From NCBI RefSeq assembly GCF_019966535.1, contig NZ_JAIMID010000001.1:124001-188000 (forward strand): a DNA stretch of 64,000 nucleotides, in the 5' to 3' direction. Below the pieces are notes generated by a model. It saw only the letters and a list, made by a program, of their open reading frames with translations. It was not told the DNA's origin and searched no databases. Positions 11,630 through 23,059 of the stretch are shown one piece after another (the stretch's first letter is position 1; every line of letters begins with the position of its first letter). Source of the DNA: Mesobacterium pallidum. GTDB lineage: Bacteria > Pseudomonadota > Alphaproteobacteria > Rhodobacterales > Rhodobacteraceae. A program made the translations under genes and the position numbers.

Positions 11630-12021
11630 GGGGGCGGCGGACGACACGCGTGCGGCCCCGGGCCCGACATCGCCCCGCCCACCGCCGTTTGGCCCGCCGT
11701 TCCCTGCGGTGGCGCAGGGAAAAAGAGCGCGTTAGCGCCATCGGATTGCGCAGGAATCGCGCATGAGGGCCGGCAAAATGCAGGTTTCAAGGCCGCAAAC
11801 AGGGCGCAATCGGTCGCAGTTTTGCCAAGTGCCTCAATATTAACGATTTTGCCGCAGGTGCAAAATGGACCAAGCCTGTTGCCGGTTTGAAACCTGTCTG
11901 CTACACCCGCGCCGGATTAACGGTCTCGTGACCACGCGGGACCCCGACACGCCCTTGAAGTACCTGCTCCCTTCTCCTCGGGGGCAAGGGCGGATGGGGC
12001 CAGAACAGCGGAAGGGTGGAC
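11630..12021. other. Leader region of the atp operon
   Basis: A 392-bp stretch without a credible gene. It holds a perfect 9-bp hairpin (TTCCCTGCG 11700-11708, loop GTGG, CGCAGGGAA 11713-11721). It also has an AT-richer patch around 11835-11880, a candidate promoter at 11879-11907 and, at its end, a GGAAGG ribosome-binding site before the atpH GTG start. The hairpin is preceded, not followed, by the T-run on its opposite strand, so it is not a plain terminator in either direction. Confidence 0.5.
11879..11907 (+). promoter_or_regulatory. Candidate promoter of the atp operon
   Basis: TTGCCG at 11879-11884 and TACACC at 11902-11907 are spaced by 17 bp, about 115 bp before atpH. The match to the sigma-70 consensus is partial. 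Position in the only sizeable gap before the operon supports it. Confidence 0.35.
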
Positions 12022-12582
12022 GTGTCAGAACCTGCTTCGATCTCCTCCGGCATCGCCGCGCGCTACGCCCAGGCGGTCTTCGAGATAGCCAAGGGCAACA
12101 ACAAGGTCGGTGAGCTGGAAGCCAGCGTCGACGACCTTTCGGCCGCCCTGGCCGACAGCGCGGACCTGCGGGACCTCATCTCATCTCCGGTCTACAGCCG
12201 TGACAGCCAGCAGGCTGCCATCCTGGCCGTGGCCGACAAGATGAAGCTGCGCCCGGTCATGCGGAACGCGCTGGGCCTGATGGCCCAGAAGCGCCGCCTG
12301 TTCGTGCTGCCGCAACTGCTCGAGCAGCTGCGCGCCAAGATTGCCGAGGACAAGGGCGAAGTGACGGCCGAGGTTGCCTCGGCCACCGCGCTGTCCAAGT
12401 CCCAGTCCGATGCGCTTGCGGCGACCCTGTCGCAAAGCGTCGGAAAGACCGTCAAGATCAAAGCGACCGTCGATGAAACGCTCATCGGTGGTCTTGTCGT
12501 CAAGGTGGGCTCGCGGATGATCGACACGTCGATCCGTGCGAAGCTCAATTCCCTCCAGAATGCTATGAAAGAGGTCGGATAA
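12022..12582 (+). CDS. atpH: F1 ATP synthase subunit delta
   Basis: A 186-residue delta (OSCP) subunit of the stator stalk that ties F1 to the Fo b-subunits. The N-terminal helical domain begins [21 protein letters not shown], and the C-terminal end carries the family's [21 protein letters not shown] segment. I chose the GTG at 12022, with GGAAGG about 8 bp upstream; another in-frame GTG at 12016 would add only two residues. First gene of atpHAGDC, ending exactly one base before atpA. Confidence 0.94.
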   Translation: MSEPASISSGIAARYAQAVFEIAKGNNKVGELEASVDDLSAALADSADLRDLISSPVYSRDSQQAAILAVADKMKLRPVMRNALGLMAQKRRLFVLPQLLEQLRAKIAEDKGEVTAEVASATALSKSQSDALAATLSQSVGKTVKIKATVDETLIGGLVVKVGSRMIDTSIRAKLNSLQNAMKEVG

Positions 12583-14121
<1,539 letters not shown>

Positions 14122-14145
14122 GGCTAGCCGGGAAGGAGACCTGGT

Positions 14146-15024
14146 ATGCCCAGTCTTAAGGACCTGAAAATCCGGATCGATTCGATCAAGTCGACCCGGA
14201 AGATCACCAAGGCCATGCAGATGGTGGCCGCCGCGAAACTGCGGCGGGCACAGGATGCAGCCGAGCAGGCGCGCCCCTATACCGAGCGGTTCAATGCCGT
14301 GATGGGGGCGCTGGCCGCATCGGTCGGCGACAGCGACAGCGCGCCCCTGCTTCTGCGGGGGACGGGCAAGTCCGACGTGCACCTGCTGGTCGTCTTGACG
14401 GCCGAGCGGGGTCTTTGCGGTGGTTTCAACTCGAACATCGTCAAGAAGGCGCGCGTGGACATTGCCCGGCTCAAGGCCGAGGGAAAGACCGTCAAGATCC
14501 TGACGGTCGGCAAGAAGGGCCGCGAGCAGCTCAAGCGTGACAACGCCGACCTGTTCGTGGGCCATGTCGACCTGAGCGATGTCAAGAAGCTTGGCTATGC
14601 CAATGCCCAGGACATCGCACGGGACATCCTCGGCCGTTTCGACGCGGGCGAATTCGATGTCGCGACGATCTACTACGCGCAGTTCCAGTCGGTGATCAGC
14701 CAGATCCCGACGGCCCAGCAGATCATCCCGGCCGCGTTCGACGCGCCCGAGGAGGGTGCCGAAGCATCGACGCTGTACGACTACGAGCCGGACGAAGAGG
14801 CGATCCTCGCCGACCTTCTGCCGCGCGGCGTGGCCACGCAGATCTTTGCCGCCCTGCTGGAAAACGGTGCCTCGGAACAGGGCGCCCGGATGTCGGCGAT
14901 GGACAACGCGACGCGCAACGCCGGTGACATGATCGACAGGCTCACCATCGAATACAACCGTTCGCGTCAGGCCGTCATCACGAACGAACTGATCGAAATC
15001 ATCTCGGGCGCCGAGGCGCTCTAA
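14146..15024 (+). CDS. atpG: F1 ATP synthase subunit gamma
   Basis: A 292-residue central-shaft subunit that rotates inside the alpha/beta hexamer. The N-terminal helix [20 protein letters not shown] and the C-terminal helix [29 protein letters not shown] form the expected antiparallel coiled coil. The Rossmann-like middle has [18 protein letters not shown] ribosome-binding site lies in the 24-bp gap after atpA. Confidence 0.97.
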   Translation: MPSLKDLKIRIDSIKSTRKITKAMQMVAAAKLRRAQDAAEQARPYTERFNAVMGALAASVGDSDSAPLLLRGTGKSDVHLLVVLTAERGLCGGFNSNIVKKARVDIARLKAEGKTVKILTVGKKGREQLKRDNADLFVGHVDLSDVKKLGYANAQDIARDILGRFDAGEFDVATIYYAQFQSVISQIPTAQQIIPAAFDAPEEGAEASTLYDYEPDEEAILADLLPRGVATQIFAALLENGASEQGARMSAMDNATRNAGDMIDRLTIEYNRSRQAVITNELIEIISGAEAL

Positions 15025-16467
<1,443 letters not shown>

Positions 16468-16480
16468 TCGGGCCTACCTT

Positions 16481-16507
16481 GCCCGCCGGCCCTCGGGCGC
16501 GGCGGGC
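16481..16507 (+). promoter_or_regulatory. Intercistronic hairpin between atpD and atpC
   Basis: GCCCGCCG (16481-16488) pairs perfectly with CGGCGGGC (16500-16507), and the loop itself can close with GCCC/GGGC. No T-run follows, so it is more likely an mRNA stability or partial attenuation element than a terminator. It could tune how much epsilon is made relative to beta. Confidence 0.5.
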
Positions 16508-16533
16508 AGGCGGCTCCGACAAGGAGACGACAC

Positions 16534-16959
16534 ATGGCTGATGCAATGCAGTTCGACCTGGTGAGCCCGGAGCGGCGTCTTGCCTCGCTCGAGGCGACCT
16601 CGGTCCGCGTGCCCGGCATGGCTGGCGACATGACCGTCATGGCCGGCCATGCGCCGACCATCACGACCCTGCGCCCCGGTGTCCTCGTCGTCGAGGGGAC
16701 CTCGGGCACCCAGGAATACGTCGTGACCGGCGGCTTCGCCGAGATCGGCGCGGGCCTGACCGTTCTGGCGGAAAAGGCACTGCCCCGCGAGGACGTGACC
16801 CAGGCGGAATTCGACGCGATGGTCGCCGATGCCCGCGCGGCCCATGCCAGCGCGAAGGAAACCTTCGTGAACGAGCCGGGCCCGGTGGATGACGCGGCCA
16901 AGCTTCTGGCCGACATGGTCGCCGTGGGCGATCACATCGGTCTTTCGCCGAGCAACTGA
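16534..16959 (+). CDS. atpC: F1 ATP synthase subunit epsilon
   Basis: A 141-residue rotor subunit that couples gamma to the c-ring and can inhibit ATP hydrolysis. The N-terminal beta-sandwich has [14 protein letters not shown] and the [16 protein letters not shown] turn, and a C-terminal helical part follows. AAGGAG lies 9 bp before the ATG. Last gene of the operon, followed by a strong terminator. The Fo genes are not nearby, as is usual in Rhodobacterales. Confidence 0.95.
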   Translation: MADAMQFDLVSPERRLASLEATSVRVPGMAGDMTVMAGHAPTITTLRPGVLVVEGTSGTQEYVVTGGFAEIGAGLTVLAEKALPREDVTQAEFDAMVADARAAHASAKETFVNEPGPVDDAAKLLADMVAVGDHIGLSPSN

Positions 16960-17000
16960 TCCCGTGCCGGGGCTTTGGCCCGGCCGCAGGGAAGACACGC

Positions 17001-17035
17001 AAAGGCCCTGCCGGATCCGGCGGGGCCTTTCGTTT
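17001..17035 (+). terminator. Rho-independent terminator of the atp operon
   Basis: AAAGGCCCTGCCG (17001-17013) pairs with CGGCGGGGCCTTT (17018-17030) with one G-T wobble and a GATC loop, followed by CGTTTT. It lies 42 bp after the atpC stop. Confidence 0.85.
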
Positions 17036-17083
17036 TGCGCGGGCGCTGGCTAAACCAAGGCCGGAAGGCAATGCGAGGACCCC

Positions 17084-17437
17084 ATGAAGCACGTCAGAGG
17101 CCATCGCCTGGGCATCGACCAGGGCACCGTCAACCTGTTCTCGGACTTCGCCACCGATGGCGACATGTGGACGGGCGAGGGCAAGCGCGAGCGCCGTCAA
17201 TGGGTGGATTTTTCTGAGCGGTACGCAAACCCGCCGGTGGTGCAGGTGGCCTTGCAGCTCTGGGACATGGATGCGGAAACCAACGTGCGCGCCGATATCG
17301 GCGCCGAGGACGTGACGGAGAAAGGTTTTGCCCTGTTCTTCCGCACCTGGGGCGACAGCCGCGTCGCCCGCGTGCGCATGTCCTGGATCGCTATTGGCGA
17401 GGTGAAGAACACCGACGATTGGGATATCGACCTGTAG
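17084..17437 (+). CDS. H-type lectin domain protein
   Basis: A 117-residue single-domain protein matching the H-type (Helix pomatia agglutinin-like) lectin fold. It has an early LFSDFATDGDMWTGEG segment, the FSERYANPPVVQVAL strand, and the diagnostic C-terminal TWGDSRVARVRMSWIAIG. There is no signal peptide. Family members in animals bind GalNAc-type sugars as multimers; in bacteria they occur alone or fused to other domains and their role is mostly unknown. It has its own gap from the atp terminator and no partner gene. Confidence 0.8.
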   Translation: MKHVRGHRLGIDQGTVNLFSDFATDGDMWTGEGKRERRQWVDFSERYANPPVVQVALQLWDMDAETNVRADIGAEDVTEKGFALFFRTWGDSRVARVRMSWIAIGEVKNTDDWDIDL

Positions 17438-17468
17438 GGCAGGGCGCCACGGTAACGTGGAGCGACCA

Positions 17469-17532
17469 GGGCAGCGCCGACACGCGGGGTGGCGCCCAAG
17501 CGCCGCCCCGGGGGGGCGGGTCGGCGCTGCCC
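17469..17532. terminator. Large nested inverted repeat, probable bidirectional terminator
   Basis: A perfect 13-bp inverted repeat, GGGCAGCGCCGAC at 17469-17481 with GTCGGCGCTGCCC at 17520-17532, encloses a second stem (GGGGTGGCGC with GCGCCGCCCC). A smaller hairpin (GCCCGGC/GGCCGGGC) and a TTCAATTTGAAG palindrome follow within 40 bp. It lies between the convergent lectin and prs genes in a 246-bp gap with no other gene. No clear T-run is present. Confidence 0.5.
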
Positions 17533-17683
17533 GGCTTGCGGCCGGGCAGGACTTCAATTTGAAGTTGGACTTGGTATCCGTAGCTTGCGGGCCGTATCTG
17601 CCTTCAGCATTCCGTCAAAAAGAAACGCGCCCGACCAAAGCCGAGCGCGCCATGTTCATTGGTGCGGCATGAAAGCCCCAGCC

Positions 17684-18700
17684 TCACCGCCGGAACTGGC
17701 CCTCGTAGATCGGCTCCAGCGTCTCAGTCTCGAAAAGCGAGCTCACCGAATGCCCCGACCAGATGTTCAGGATCGCCTGGGCGAACAGCGGCGCAGTCGG
17801 CAGGATGCGGATGTTCGGGCAGTCCTTGACCGCGTCGGTCGCCTGGATCGAATCCGTGATGACCAGCGACTTCATCACCGACTTGGTGATCCGCTCGACC
17901 GCCGGGCCCGACAGCACCCCGTGCGAGATGTAGGAGTGCACTTCGGTCGCGCCATATTCCATCAGCAGTTCGGCAGCCTTGCACAGCGTCCCGGCCGTGT
18001 CGCAGATGTCGTCGACGATGATGCACTTCTTGCCCTTCACCTCGCCGATCACGGTCATCTCGGCGATTTCGCCCGGCTTCTCGCGCCGCTTGTCGACGAT
18101 CGACAGCGGGGCGTTGATCCGCTTGGCCAGCTCGCGCGCGCGGGCCACGCCGCCCACGTCGGGCGACACGACCATGATGTCCTCCATCGCCCCGGCGAAC
18201 TGTTCCTTGATGTCCAGCGCGAAGATCGGCGAGGCATAGAGGTTGTCCACGGGGATGTCGAAGAAGCCCTGGATCTGCGCGGCGTGCAGGTCCATGGTCA
18301 GGATCCGCTCGATCCCCGAGGTGACCATCATGTTCGCCACCAGCTTGGCGCTGATCGGCGTGCGGGCCTTAGTGCGGCGGTCCTGGCGGGCATAGCCGAA
18401 ATAGGGGATCACGGCGGTGGTGCGATGGGCCGAGGACCGGCGCATCGCGTCGGACATGATCAGCAACTCCATCAGGTTGTCGTTCGCCGGGTTCGAGGTC
18501 GGCTGGATGATGAACATGTCCTCGCCGCGGACGTTCTCGTAGACCTCGATAAAGATCTCGGCATCGTTGAACCGCTCGACCCGGGCATCGACCAGCCCGA
18601 CGTTGACGCCGCGGTGCATGGACATGCGGCGGGCGATGGCTTCGGCAAGCGGACGGTTGGCATTGCCCGAAATGAGTTTCGGTTCGGTGCGTTCAGGCAT
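17684..18700 (-). CDS. prs: Ribose-phosphate pyrophosphokinase
   Basis: A 338-residue enzyme that makes phosphoribosyl pyrophosphate from ribose-5-phosphate and ATP for purine, pyrimidine, His and Trp synthesis. Visible motifs are the catalytic [11 protein letters not shown] flexible region, the [16 protein letters not shown] segment and the PRPP loop [13 protein letters not shown] chose the ATG at 18700 ([20 protein letters not shown]) as the conserved start; longer frames upstream run into the divergent promoter region. Slightly longer than E. coli Prs (315), as usual in alphaproteobacteria. Confidence 0.95.
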   Translation of the reverse strand: MPERTEPKLISGNANRPLAEAIARRMSMHRGVNVGLVDARVERFNDAEIFIEVYENVRGEDMFIIQPTSNPANDNLMELLIMSDAMRRSSAHRTTAVIPYFGYARQDRRTKARTPISAKLVANMMVTSGIERILTMDLHAAQIQGFFDIPVDNLYASPIFALDIKEQFAGAMEDIMVVSPDVGGVARARELAKRINAPLSIVDKRREKPGEIAEMTVIGEVKGKKCIIVDDICDTAGTLCKAAELLMEYGATEVHSYISHGVLSGPAVERITKSVMKSLVITDSIQATDAVKDCPNIRILPTAPLFAQAILNIWSGHSVSSLFETETLEPIYEGQFRR

Positions 18701-18807
18701 GGGGCAGGGTTCCAGGCTGGCGTCGAAATGACAGATTCGTGACGTTGCAGACCCCTTAGCACGCACGTACCCTGCGGCAAACCACTCAAGCCGCGAGCGA
18801 GGCCCGG

Positions 18808-19407
18808 ATGCCGCACGTTACCTACTATTTCTCCATGTTGTCGCCCTGGACCTACTTGGCCGGCAGCCGGCTCGAGCAGATGGCGGCCGAGACGGGGACC
18901 ACGATCAGCTATCGCCCCTTCGATATCATGGCCCTGTTTCCGCGCACCGGGGGCAAGCCGCTGGGCGAACGCCCGCCCGCGCGGCAGGCGTACCGGCTGC
19001 AGGAGCTGGAGCGGACGCGGAAGAAGACCGGCATGGCGCTGAACATCCATCCGGCGCATTGGCCGACCAACCCCGCGCCCTCCTCCTACGCGGTGATCGC
19101 CGCGCAGCAGGCCGGGGGCGGGGATGTCGGCGCGCTGGTGCAGGCGCTGTTCCGGGCCTGCTGGGCCGAGGAAAAGGACATCGCCGAGGACAGCGTGATC
19201 CGCGCCGCGCTCGAGGGCGCGGGGTTCGACCCGTCGCTGGCGGACAGCGGGCTGCTGAGCGGGGCGATGGAATACGCGGACAACCTGGAAAAGGCCGTGG
19301 CCGACGGGGTCTTCGGCTCGCCCTTCTACGTGGTGGACTCCGGGCAGAAGTTCTGGGGCCAGGACCGGCTGGACGATCTGCGGGCGCATCTGAAGGGGGA
19401 GTTGTGA
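18808..19407 (+). CDS. 2-hydroxychromene-2-carboxylate isomerase family (DsbA-like fold)
   Basis: A 199-residue kappa-class GST/DsbA-fold protein. In the family, glutathione-dependent cis-trans isomerisation of an aromatic ring-cleavage product is the best-known reaction. The N-terminal [12 protein letters not shown] loop is the family's active-site region, with Ser in the place of the Dsb cysteines, and [10 protein letters not shown] is the cis-proline loop. No other aromatic degradation genes are nearby, so the actual substrate is uncertain. Divergent from prs across 107 bp. Confidence 0.85.
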   Translation: MPHVTYYFSMLSPWTYLAGSRLEQMAAETGTTISYRPFDIMALFPRTGGKPLGERPPARQAYRLQELERTRKKTGMALNIHPAHWPTNPAPSSYAVIAAQQAGGGDVGALVQALFRACWAEEKDIAEDSVIRAALEGAGFDPSLADSGLLSGAMEYADNLEKAVADGVFGSPFYVVDSGQKFWGQDRLDDLRAHLKGEL

Positions 19408-19827
19408 CGGGCGCGTGATTGGGCGCGTAAGGTGGGGTGAATCCCCACCCTACGGTGGGCCGCCATGCGGGGGCCAGGCAGACCGGTCGCGGAACGGGGT
19501 AGGGTGCGGGCTAGGCTCCACTACGTCTCCGGTTCGTCCTAGACCCTGCGCGGACTCAAGGCCGACAGGCCGCCGCGCATCGTCATGCCGGAGGCATGCC
19601 TTCGGCATGACGCCGCCCCCCGGCTCGGCGATTTGGTGAGGCTGGGCGCTCCTTTCAGAAGTCTTCCGGACCTGGCCGGGATAAAGTACCCTGCACAGCC
19701 CTGGGATCGCCGCACCGCGGCCCAGCTATGCGCGGCTTGAGCTAAATCTCCGCCATGAACAATGCGGCAGCTGGCGCAGTGGGATGCCCGCATCTGCATA
19801 CGGACAGTAAAGATGTGATGAGGGGCC
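19408..19827. other. Convergent gap with hairpins and dispersed repeat copy A
   Basis: A 420-bp gene-free stretch between convergent genes. It opens with a perfect 7-bp hairpin (GGTGGGG 19431-19437, CCCCACC 19443-19449) that may terminate the isomerase transcript. Then comes the dispersed repeat copy A at about 19544-19739. The rest, to 19827, shows no gene and no further clear structure. Confidence 0.6.
19544..19739 (+). repeat. Dispersed intergenic repeat, copy A
   Basis: This segment aligns by eye with 51499-51667 on the same strand over its whole length. Shared blocks are AAGGCCG, GGCCGCCGC, GGCGATTTGG, GGGATAAAGT and CCGCGGCCCA in the same order and spacing. Copy A carries an extra palindromic insert, GTCATGCCG (19582-19590) facing CGGCATGAC (19603-19611). 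Neither copy encodes a convincing protein. Confidence 0.75.
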
Positions 19828-20094
19828 TCACGCGACCACCCGCAACGCCACAACCAGCGCCTCCGCCGCCTCGACGCTCGTCTCGCAGGGAAAGAGCTGC
19901 GGCCCGGCGTCGAGCCGGTAGAGGTTGAGGCTCAGGTAACCGGTCCCGCCCCGTTCCTCGGCCACCAGCTTTTCCGCCCGACCATCGGCCAGCGCCGCGC
20001 GGGTCACCACCCAGGCCCGGCCCAGGCCCGTCGCCCGAAACGTGCCGAGTGGCAGCGCCTCGAACGCGGCCAGGAAGGCGGGCGAGGGCGTCAG
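19828..20094 (-). CDS. Small conserved-looking protein downstream of plsY, start uncertain
   Basis: Open frame following plsY with protein-like composition: TPSPAFLAAFEALPLGTF, then a stretch with KLVAEE and GYLSLNLYRLDAGPQLFPCE. About 88 residues if a CTG at 20094 is the start, which would overlap the plsY stop by 4 bp; a GTG near 20010 would give about 60 residues. There is no ATG in this frame and no good ribosome-binding site, so the start is unresolved. The reading frame's codon use matches its neighbours. No function recognised. Last member of the pyr/plsY gene run. Confidence 0.5.
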   Translation of the reverse strand: MTPSPAFLAAFEALPLGTFRATGLGRAWVVTRAALADGRAEKLVAEERGGTGYLSLNLYRLDAGPQLFPCETSVEAAEALVVALRVVA

Positions 20095-20699
20095 GAGCGG
20101 CCGATCCGCGGCTCGGTCCCGGCGCGCAGCCGGGCGATGTTGCCGCGGTGGCGCCAGAAGACGAGCGCGACCAGAACCAGCGTCAGCAGCAGGACGTGGA
20201 GATAGCCGAAGACCACCAGCCACACCAGCGACAGCGCCGCCGCCACTAGGGCCGAGAGGGACGAGATCTTGGCCAGTTTCGCCGTCAGGCCCCAGGTCGC
20301 GCAACAGGCCAGCCCCACCGGCCAGGCCAGCGCCAGCATCAGCCCGAGGAAGGTCGCGACCCCCTTGCCGCCGTTGAACTTCAGCCAGACCGGGTAGCAA
20401 TGGCCAACAAAGGCCATCAGCCCCGCCAGCTGCGCCGCATCCTCGCCCGCCATGGCGCGAGCCAGCAGCACGGCCACCGCGCCCTTGGCGCCGTCCAGCA
20501 GCAGCGTCCCGGCGGCGGCGGCCTTGTTGCCCGTCCGCAGCACGTTGGTCGCGCCGATATTGCCCGACCCGACCTTGCGCAGGTCGCCCAGCCCCATGGC
20601 GCGGGTCAGCACCACGCCAAAGGGGATGGACCCCAGCCCATAGCCGATCACGGCCCAAAGCAGCAGGGCTCCGGCCCCCGAGACGATCTCTGGCATCAT
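20091..20699 (-). CDS. plsY: Acyl-phosphate glycerol-3-phosphate acyltransferase PlsY
   Basis: A 202-residue integral membrane enzyme that transfers an acyl group from acyl-phosphate to glycerol-3-phosphate, the first step of phospholipid synthesis. The three conserved loops are visible: GSIPFGVV near residue 23, GSGNIGATNVLRT near 44, and FNGGKGVAT near 107. Five or more hydrophobic helices span the rest. The ATG at 20699 overlaps the upstream stop as ATGA, so it is translated with the pyr genes. Confidence 0.95.
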   Translation of the reverse strand: MMPEIVSGAGALLLWAVIGYGLGSIPFGVVLTRAMGLGDLRKVGSGNIGATNVLRTGNKAAAAGTLLLDGAKGAVAVLLARAMAGEDAAQLAGLMAFVGHCYPVWLKFNGGKGVATFLGLMLALAWPVGLACCATWGLTAKLAKISSLSALVAAALSLVWLVVFGYLHVLLLTLVLVALVFWRHRGNIARLRAGTEPRIGRS

Positions 20700-21961
20700 C
20701 CGAACACCCTTTCCCCGTCGACCCAGGTGCCCAGCACCCGGCCCTGCATCCTCGCCCCGTCAAAGGGCGTGTTCTTGGACTTCGATTGCAGCGTGTAGCG
20801 ATCCATCACGAAGGGCTTGTCCGGGTCGAAAAGCACAAGGTCCGCCGGCGCGCCCGCGCTCAGCCGTCCGGTGTCGAGCCCCAGCCGTTTCGCCGGGTTC
20901 AGGGCCATGGCGCGGAACAGCGTCGGCAGGTCCAAGAGCCCCGCCTGGTAAAGCCGCATCGCCGCCGGCAGCAGCGTTTCCAGCGCAACGGCGCCCGAGG
21001 CCGCCTCTTCGAACGGCAGGCGTTTGGATTCCTCGTCCTGCGGCGTGTGCATCGAACTGATCACGTCGATCAGCCCGGTCTTGACCGCCTCGATGACCGC
21101 CAGCCGGTCATCCTCGGACCGCAGCGGCGGCTTGACCTTGAAGAAGGTCCGGTAATCGGCCACATCAAACTCGTTCAGCGTCAGGTGGTGGATCGACACA
21201 CCCGCCGTGATGTCCAGCCCGTTGGCCTTGGCGCGTTCCAGCGCGGGCAGGGCGCGGGCCGTGGTGATCTGGTCGGCATGGTACTTGGCGCCGGTCATCT
21301 CCAAGAGCGCGATGTCACGGTCAAGCCCCATGCGCTCGGCCATGGGCGAGACGGCCGGCAGGCCGCGCAGCGTGGCGAACTTGCCGGATGTGACGGCGGC
21401 CCCGGCGCTCAGCCCCGGTTCCTGCGGATGCGCCACGACCAGCGCGCCAAGGCTGCGCGCATAGGTCAGCGCGCGGGAGAACACCTTGGTGTTCGTCACC
21501 ACCCGGTCGCAATCCGAAAACGCCACGGCGCCCGCGTCGAGCAGGAACCCGATCTCGGTCATCTCGCGCCCTTCGCTGCCCTTGGTGAGCGCGGCCATGG
21601 GGCGCACATGCACCGGGGTCGCGTCATTGGCGCGGCGGTGCACGAATTCCAGCACCTCGGGCGTGTCGATCACCGGCAGCGTGTCGGGCCGCGTGACCAT
21701 GGTCGTGACGCCCCCCGCAGCAGCAGCGCGCCCGGCCGAGCGGTAGGATTCCTTGTGCCGCTCGCCCGGTTCGCAGACCTTGACGCCGATATCGACGATG
21801 CCGGGGGCGAGGCACTTGCCGCCGCAATCGACGGTCTCGGCACCTGGCGCGGCGACGTCGCGGCCGGTGATGCGGCCGCCCTCGACCAGCAGCGAGCCCG
21901 GGGTGTCCGTCCCGGCCTCGGGGTCGATTAGGCGGGCATTGGTGAAGAGCGTGGCGCTCAT
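20696..21961 (-). CDS. Dihydroorotase homologue, catalytically inactive (PyrC')
   Basis: A 421-residue amidohydrolase-fold protein related to dihydroorotase but missing key active-site residues. The zinc motif DxHxH reads D57-I-G59-V-K61. The catalytic Asp of the usual DHAPH motif is Met304 (ISSMHTPQ). A SIHH motif near 257 is retained. Pseudo-dihydroorotases of this kind (pyrC' of Pseudomonas) hold aspartate carbamoyltransferase in its dodecameric form, and pyrB lies three genes upstream in the same operon. A true dihydroorotase must be elsewhere in the genome. Overlaps both neighbours by 4 bp. Confidence 0.88.
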   Translation of the reverse strand: MSATLFTNARLIDPEAGTDTPGSLLVEGGRITGRDVAAPGAETVDCGGKCLAPGIVDIGVKVCEPGERHKESYRSAGRAAAAGGVTTMVTRPDTLPVIDTPEVLEFVHRRANDATPVHVRPMAALTKGSEGREMTEIGFLLDAGAVAFSDCDRVVTNTKVFSRALTYARSLGALVVAHPQEPGLSAGAAVTSGKFATLRGLPAVSPMAERMGLDRDIALLEMTGAKYHADQITTARALPALERAKANGLDITAGVSIHHLTLNEFDVADYRTFFKVKPPLRSEDDRLAVIEAVKTGLIDVISSMHTPQDEESKRLPFEEAASGAVALETLLPAAMRLYQAGLLDLPTLFRAMALNPAKRLGLDTGRLSAGAPADLVLFDPDKPFVMDRYTLQSKSKNTPFDGARMQGRVLGTWVDGERVFG

Positions 21962-22509
21962 GCGGCACTCCTTTGGATGTCGCGCATCAGGCGGTAGACC
22001 GTGTCGCCCTCCGGGATGCGTTCAAAGCCCACGGGGATGCGCCGCGTGCCGTTCTTGGTCCGGCGCGTGCGATGGGCGAAATGGATGTCCGACAGGTCCC
22101 CGGGGCTGTAGTCCAGCACCGTGCCCGGTTCGATGGGGTAGCTTTGCAGCTTGCGCCCGACCACCGGGAAATCGGTGGCGATAAAGGCGCGGCGGTCGGT
22201 CAGCGTGTACCAGGTGCGGCGCCGGCGGACCTGGTCGCCCCAGATGGCGAAAAAGATCAGCCCCAGCCCGGCCGAGAAATGGATCAGTCCGAAGGCCCAG
22301 AACATCCCGCCGGCCGAGGCGGCGAGGACCATCCAGACCAGCGCGAACCCGGAAAAGGCCAGGCCGAAGAGCACGAGGAAGATCGTGCTGCCCTTGAGCG
22401 CGATCCCCGTGTCGGGCCGGCCCTGCCACAGGATCTCTTCGCCGGGGTCCAGCAGCCCGGCCCAGGGATCGGTTGCGTCCCCGGCTGCGGTCGTGGCCGT
22501 CGCGGACAT
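21958..22509 (-). CDS. Membrane protein with PH-like domain, unknown function
   Basis: A 183-residue protein: a soluble start (DPWAGLLDPGEEILWQGRPD), two hydrophobic helices at about 40-60 and 68-88, then a TWYTLTDRRAFIATDFPVVG segment typical of bacterial PH-like (DUF304/bPH) domains. The C-terminal half is basic and soluble. No enzyme motif. It sits between pyrB and the pseudo-pyrC with 4-bp spacing/overlap on each side. A role in placing the pyrimidine complex at the membrane is only a guess. Confidence 0.7.
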   Translation of the reverse strand: MSATATTAAGDATDPWAGLLDPGEEILWQGRPDTGIALKGSTIFLVLFGLAFSGFALVWMVLAASAGGMFWAFGLIHFSAGLGLIFFAIWGDQVRRRRTWYTLTDRRAFIATDFPVVGRKLQSYPIEPGTVLDYSPGDLSDIHFAHRTRRTKNGTRRIPVGFERIPEGDTVYRLMRDIQRSAA

Positions 22510-22513
22510 GGCG

Positions 22514-23059
22514 TCAGGCCCCGGCCCAGATCGTCACGAGGATCAGCACCAGCACCGCCAGCGCTATCAGGATGATCTGGGCAAAGCCCATGCGCGTGCC
22601 GCCAACCGGGGGCTGGCCACCGGCCAGCACGCCCTTGGCGGACTTGCTGCGCAGCTTTCCCTTGGGCCGGGCCGCGCGGGTTTCGGCGAAAGTACCGACC
22701 CAGCGCAGCGGCTTGCCGATGCTCAGCTCCTGCGCCTTGCCGCCGAACGCCTGGCTGGGGATCACCAGCACGTGGCCCCTCAGCGCGTCGAGCTGCGGCT
22801 TCATCGCCTTGAAATCCGCGCCGGTCACGTCGTAGGCCTGCTCGAGATAGCCCGAAAGCCCCATCTCGCCCAGGTCCTTGATCGCCACCACGTCGACGAA
22901 GTCGCGCTTGAGCACGGTGGCGCCTAGCGCATAGGGCAGGGGCCATTCACCCGTCCCGGCCTGCGTCACGAAGCGCTCGATCGCCTCGGGCGGCAGGTCG
23001 ACGTGAAAGACGCGGACCGTGCCGGTCTCGCTGGCGGGGACATGCATCTTGTCGCTCAT
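22514..23059 (-). CDS. C-terminally membrane-anchored protein, unknown function
   Basis: A 181-residue protein with a soluble N-terminal domain (about 15-130) that includes an [10 protein letters not shown] segment and an [11 protein letters not shown] motif. A basic Arg/Lys-rich linker (about 128-150) follows, and a single terminal helix (about 160-179, [17 protein letters not shown]) makes it look tail-anchored. I recognise no domain. It starts inside the pyrB stop (4-bp overlap), so it is strictly co-translated with pyrB and is a candidate partner. Confidence 0.7.
   Translation of the reverse strand: MSDKMHVPASETGTVRVFHVDLPPEAIERFVTQAGTGEWPLPYALGATVLKRDFVDVVAIKDLGEMGLSGYLEQAYDVTGADFKAMKPQLDALRGHVLVIPSQAFGGKAQELSIGKPLRWVGTFAETRAARPKGKLRSKSAKGVLAGGQPPVGGTRMGFAQIILIALAVLVLILVTIWAGA

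Noticed and set aside
17438..17683. Short plus-strand frame after the lectin gene
   Set aside because: It runs through the inverted repeat and has no ribosome-binding site or protein-like composition.
20696..21961. Functional dihydroorotase
   Set aside because: Zinc and catalytic residues are replaced (G59, K61, M304).
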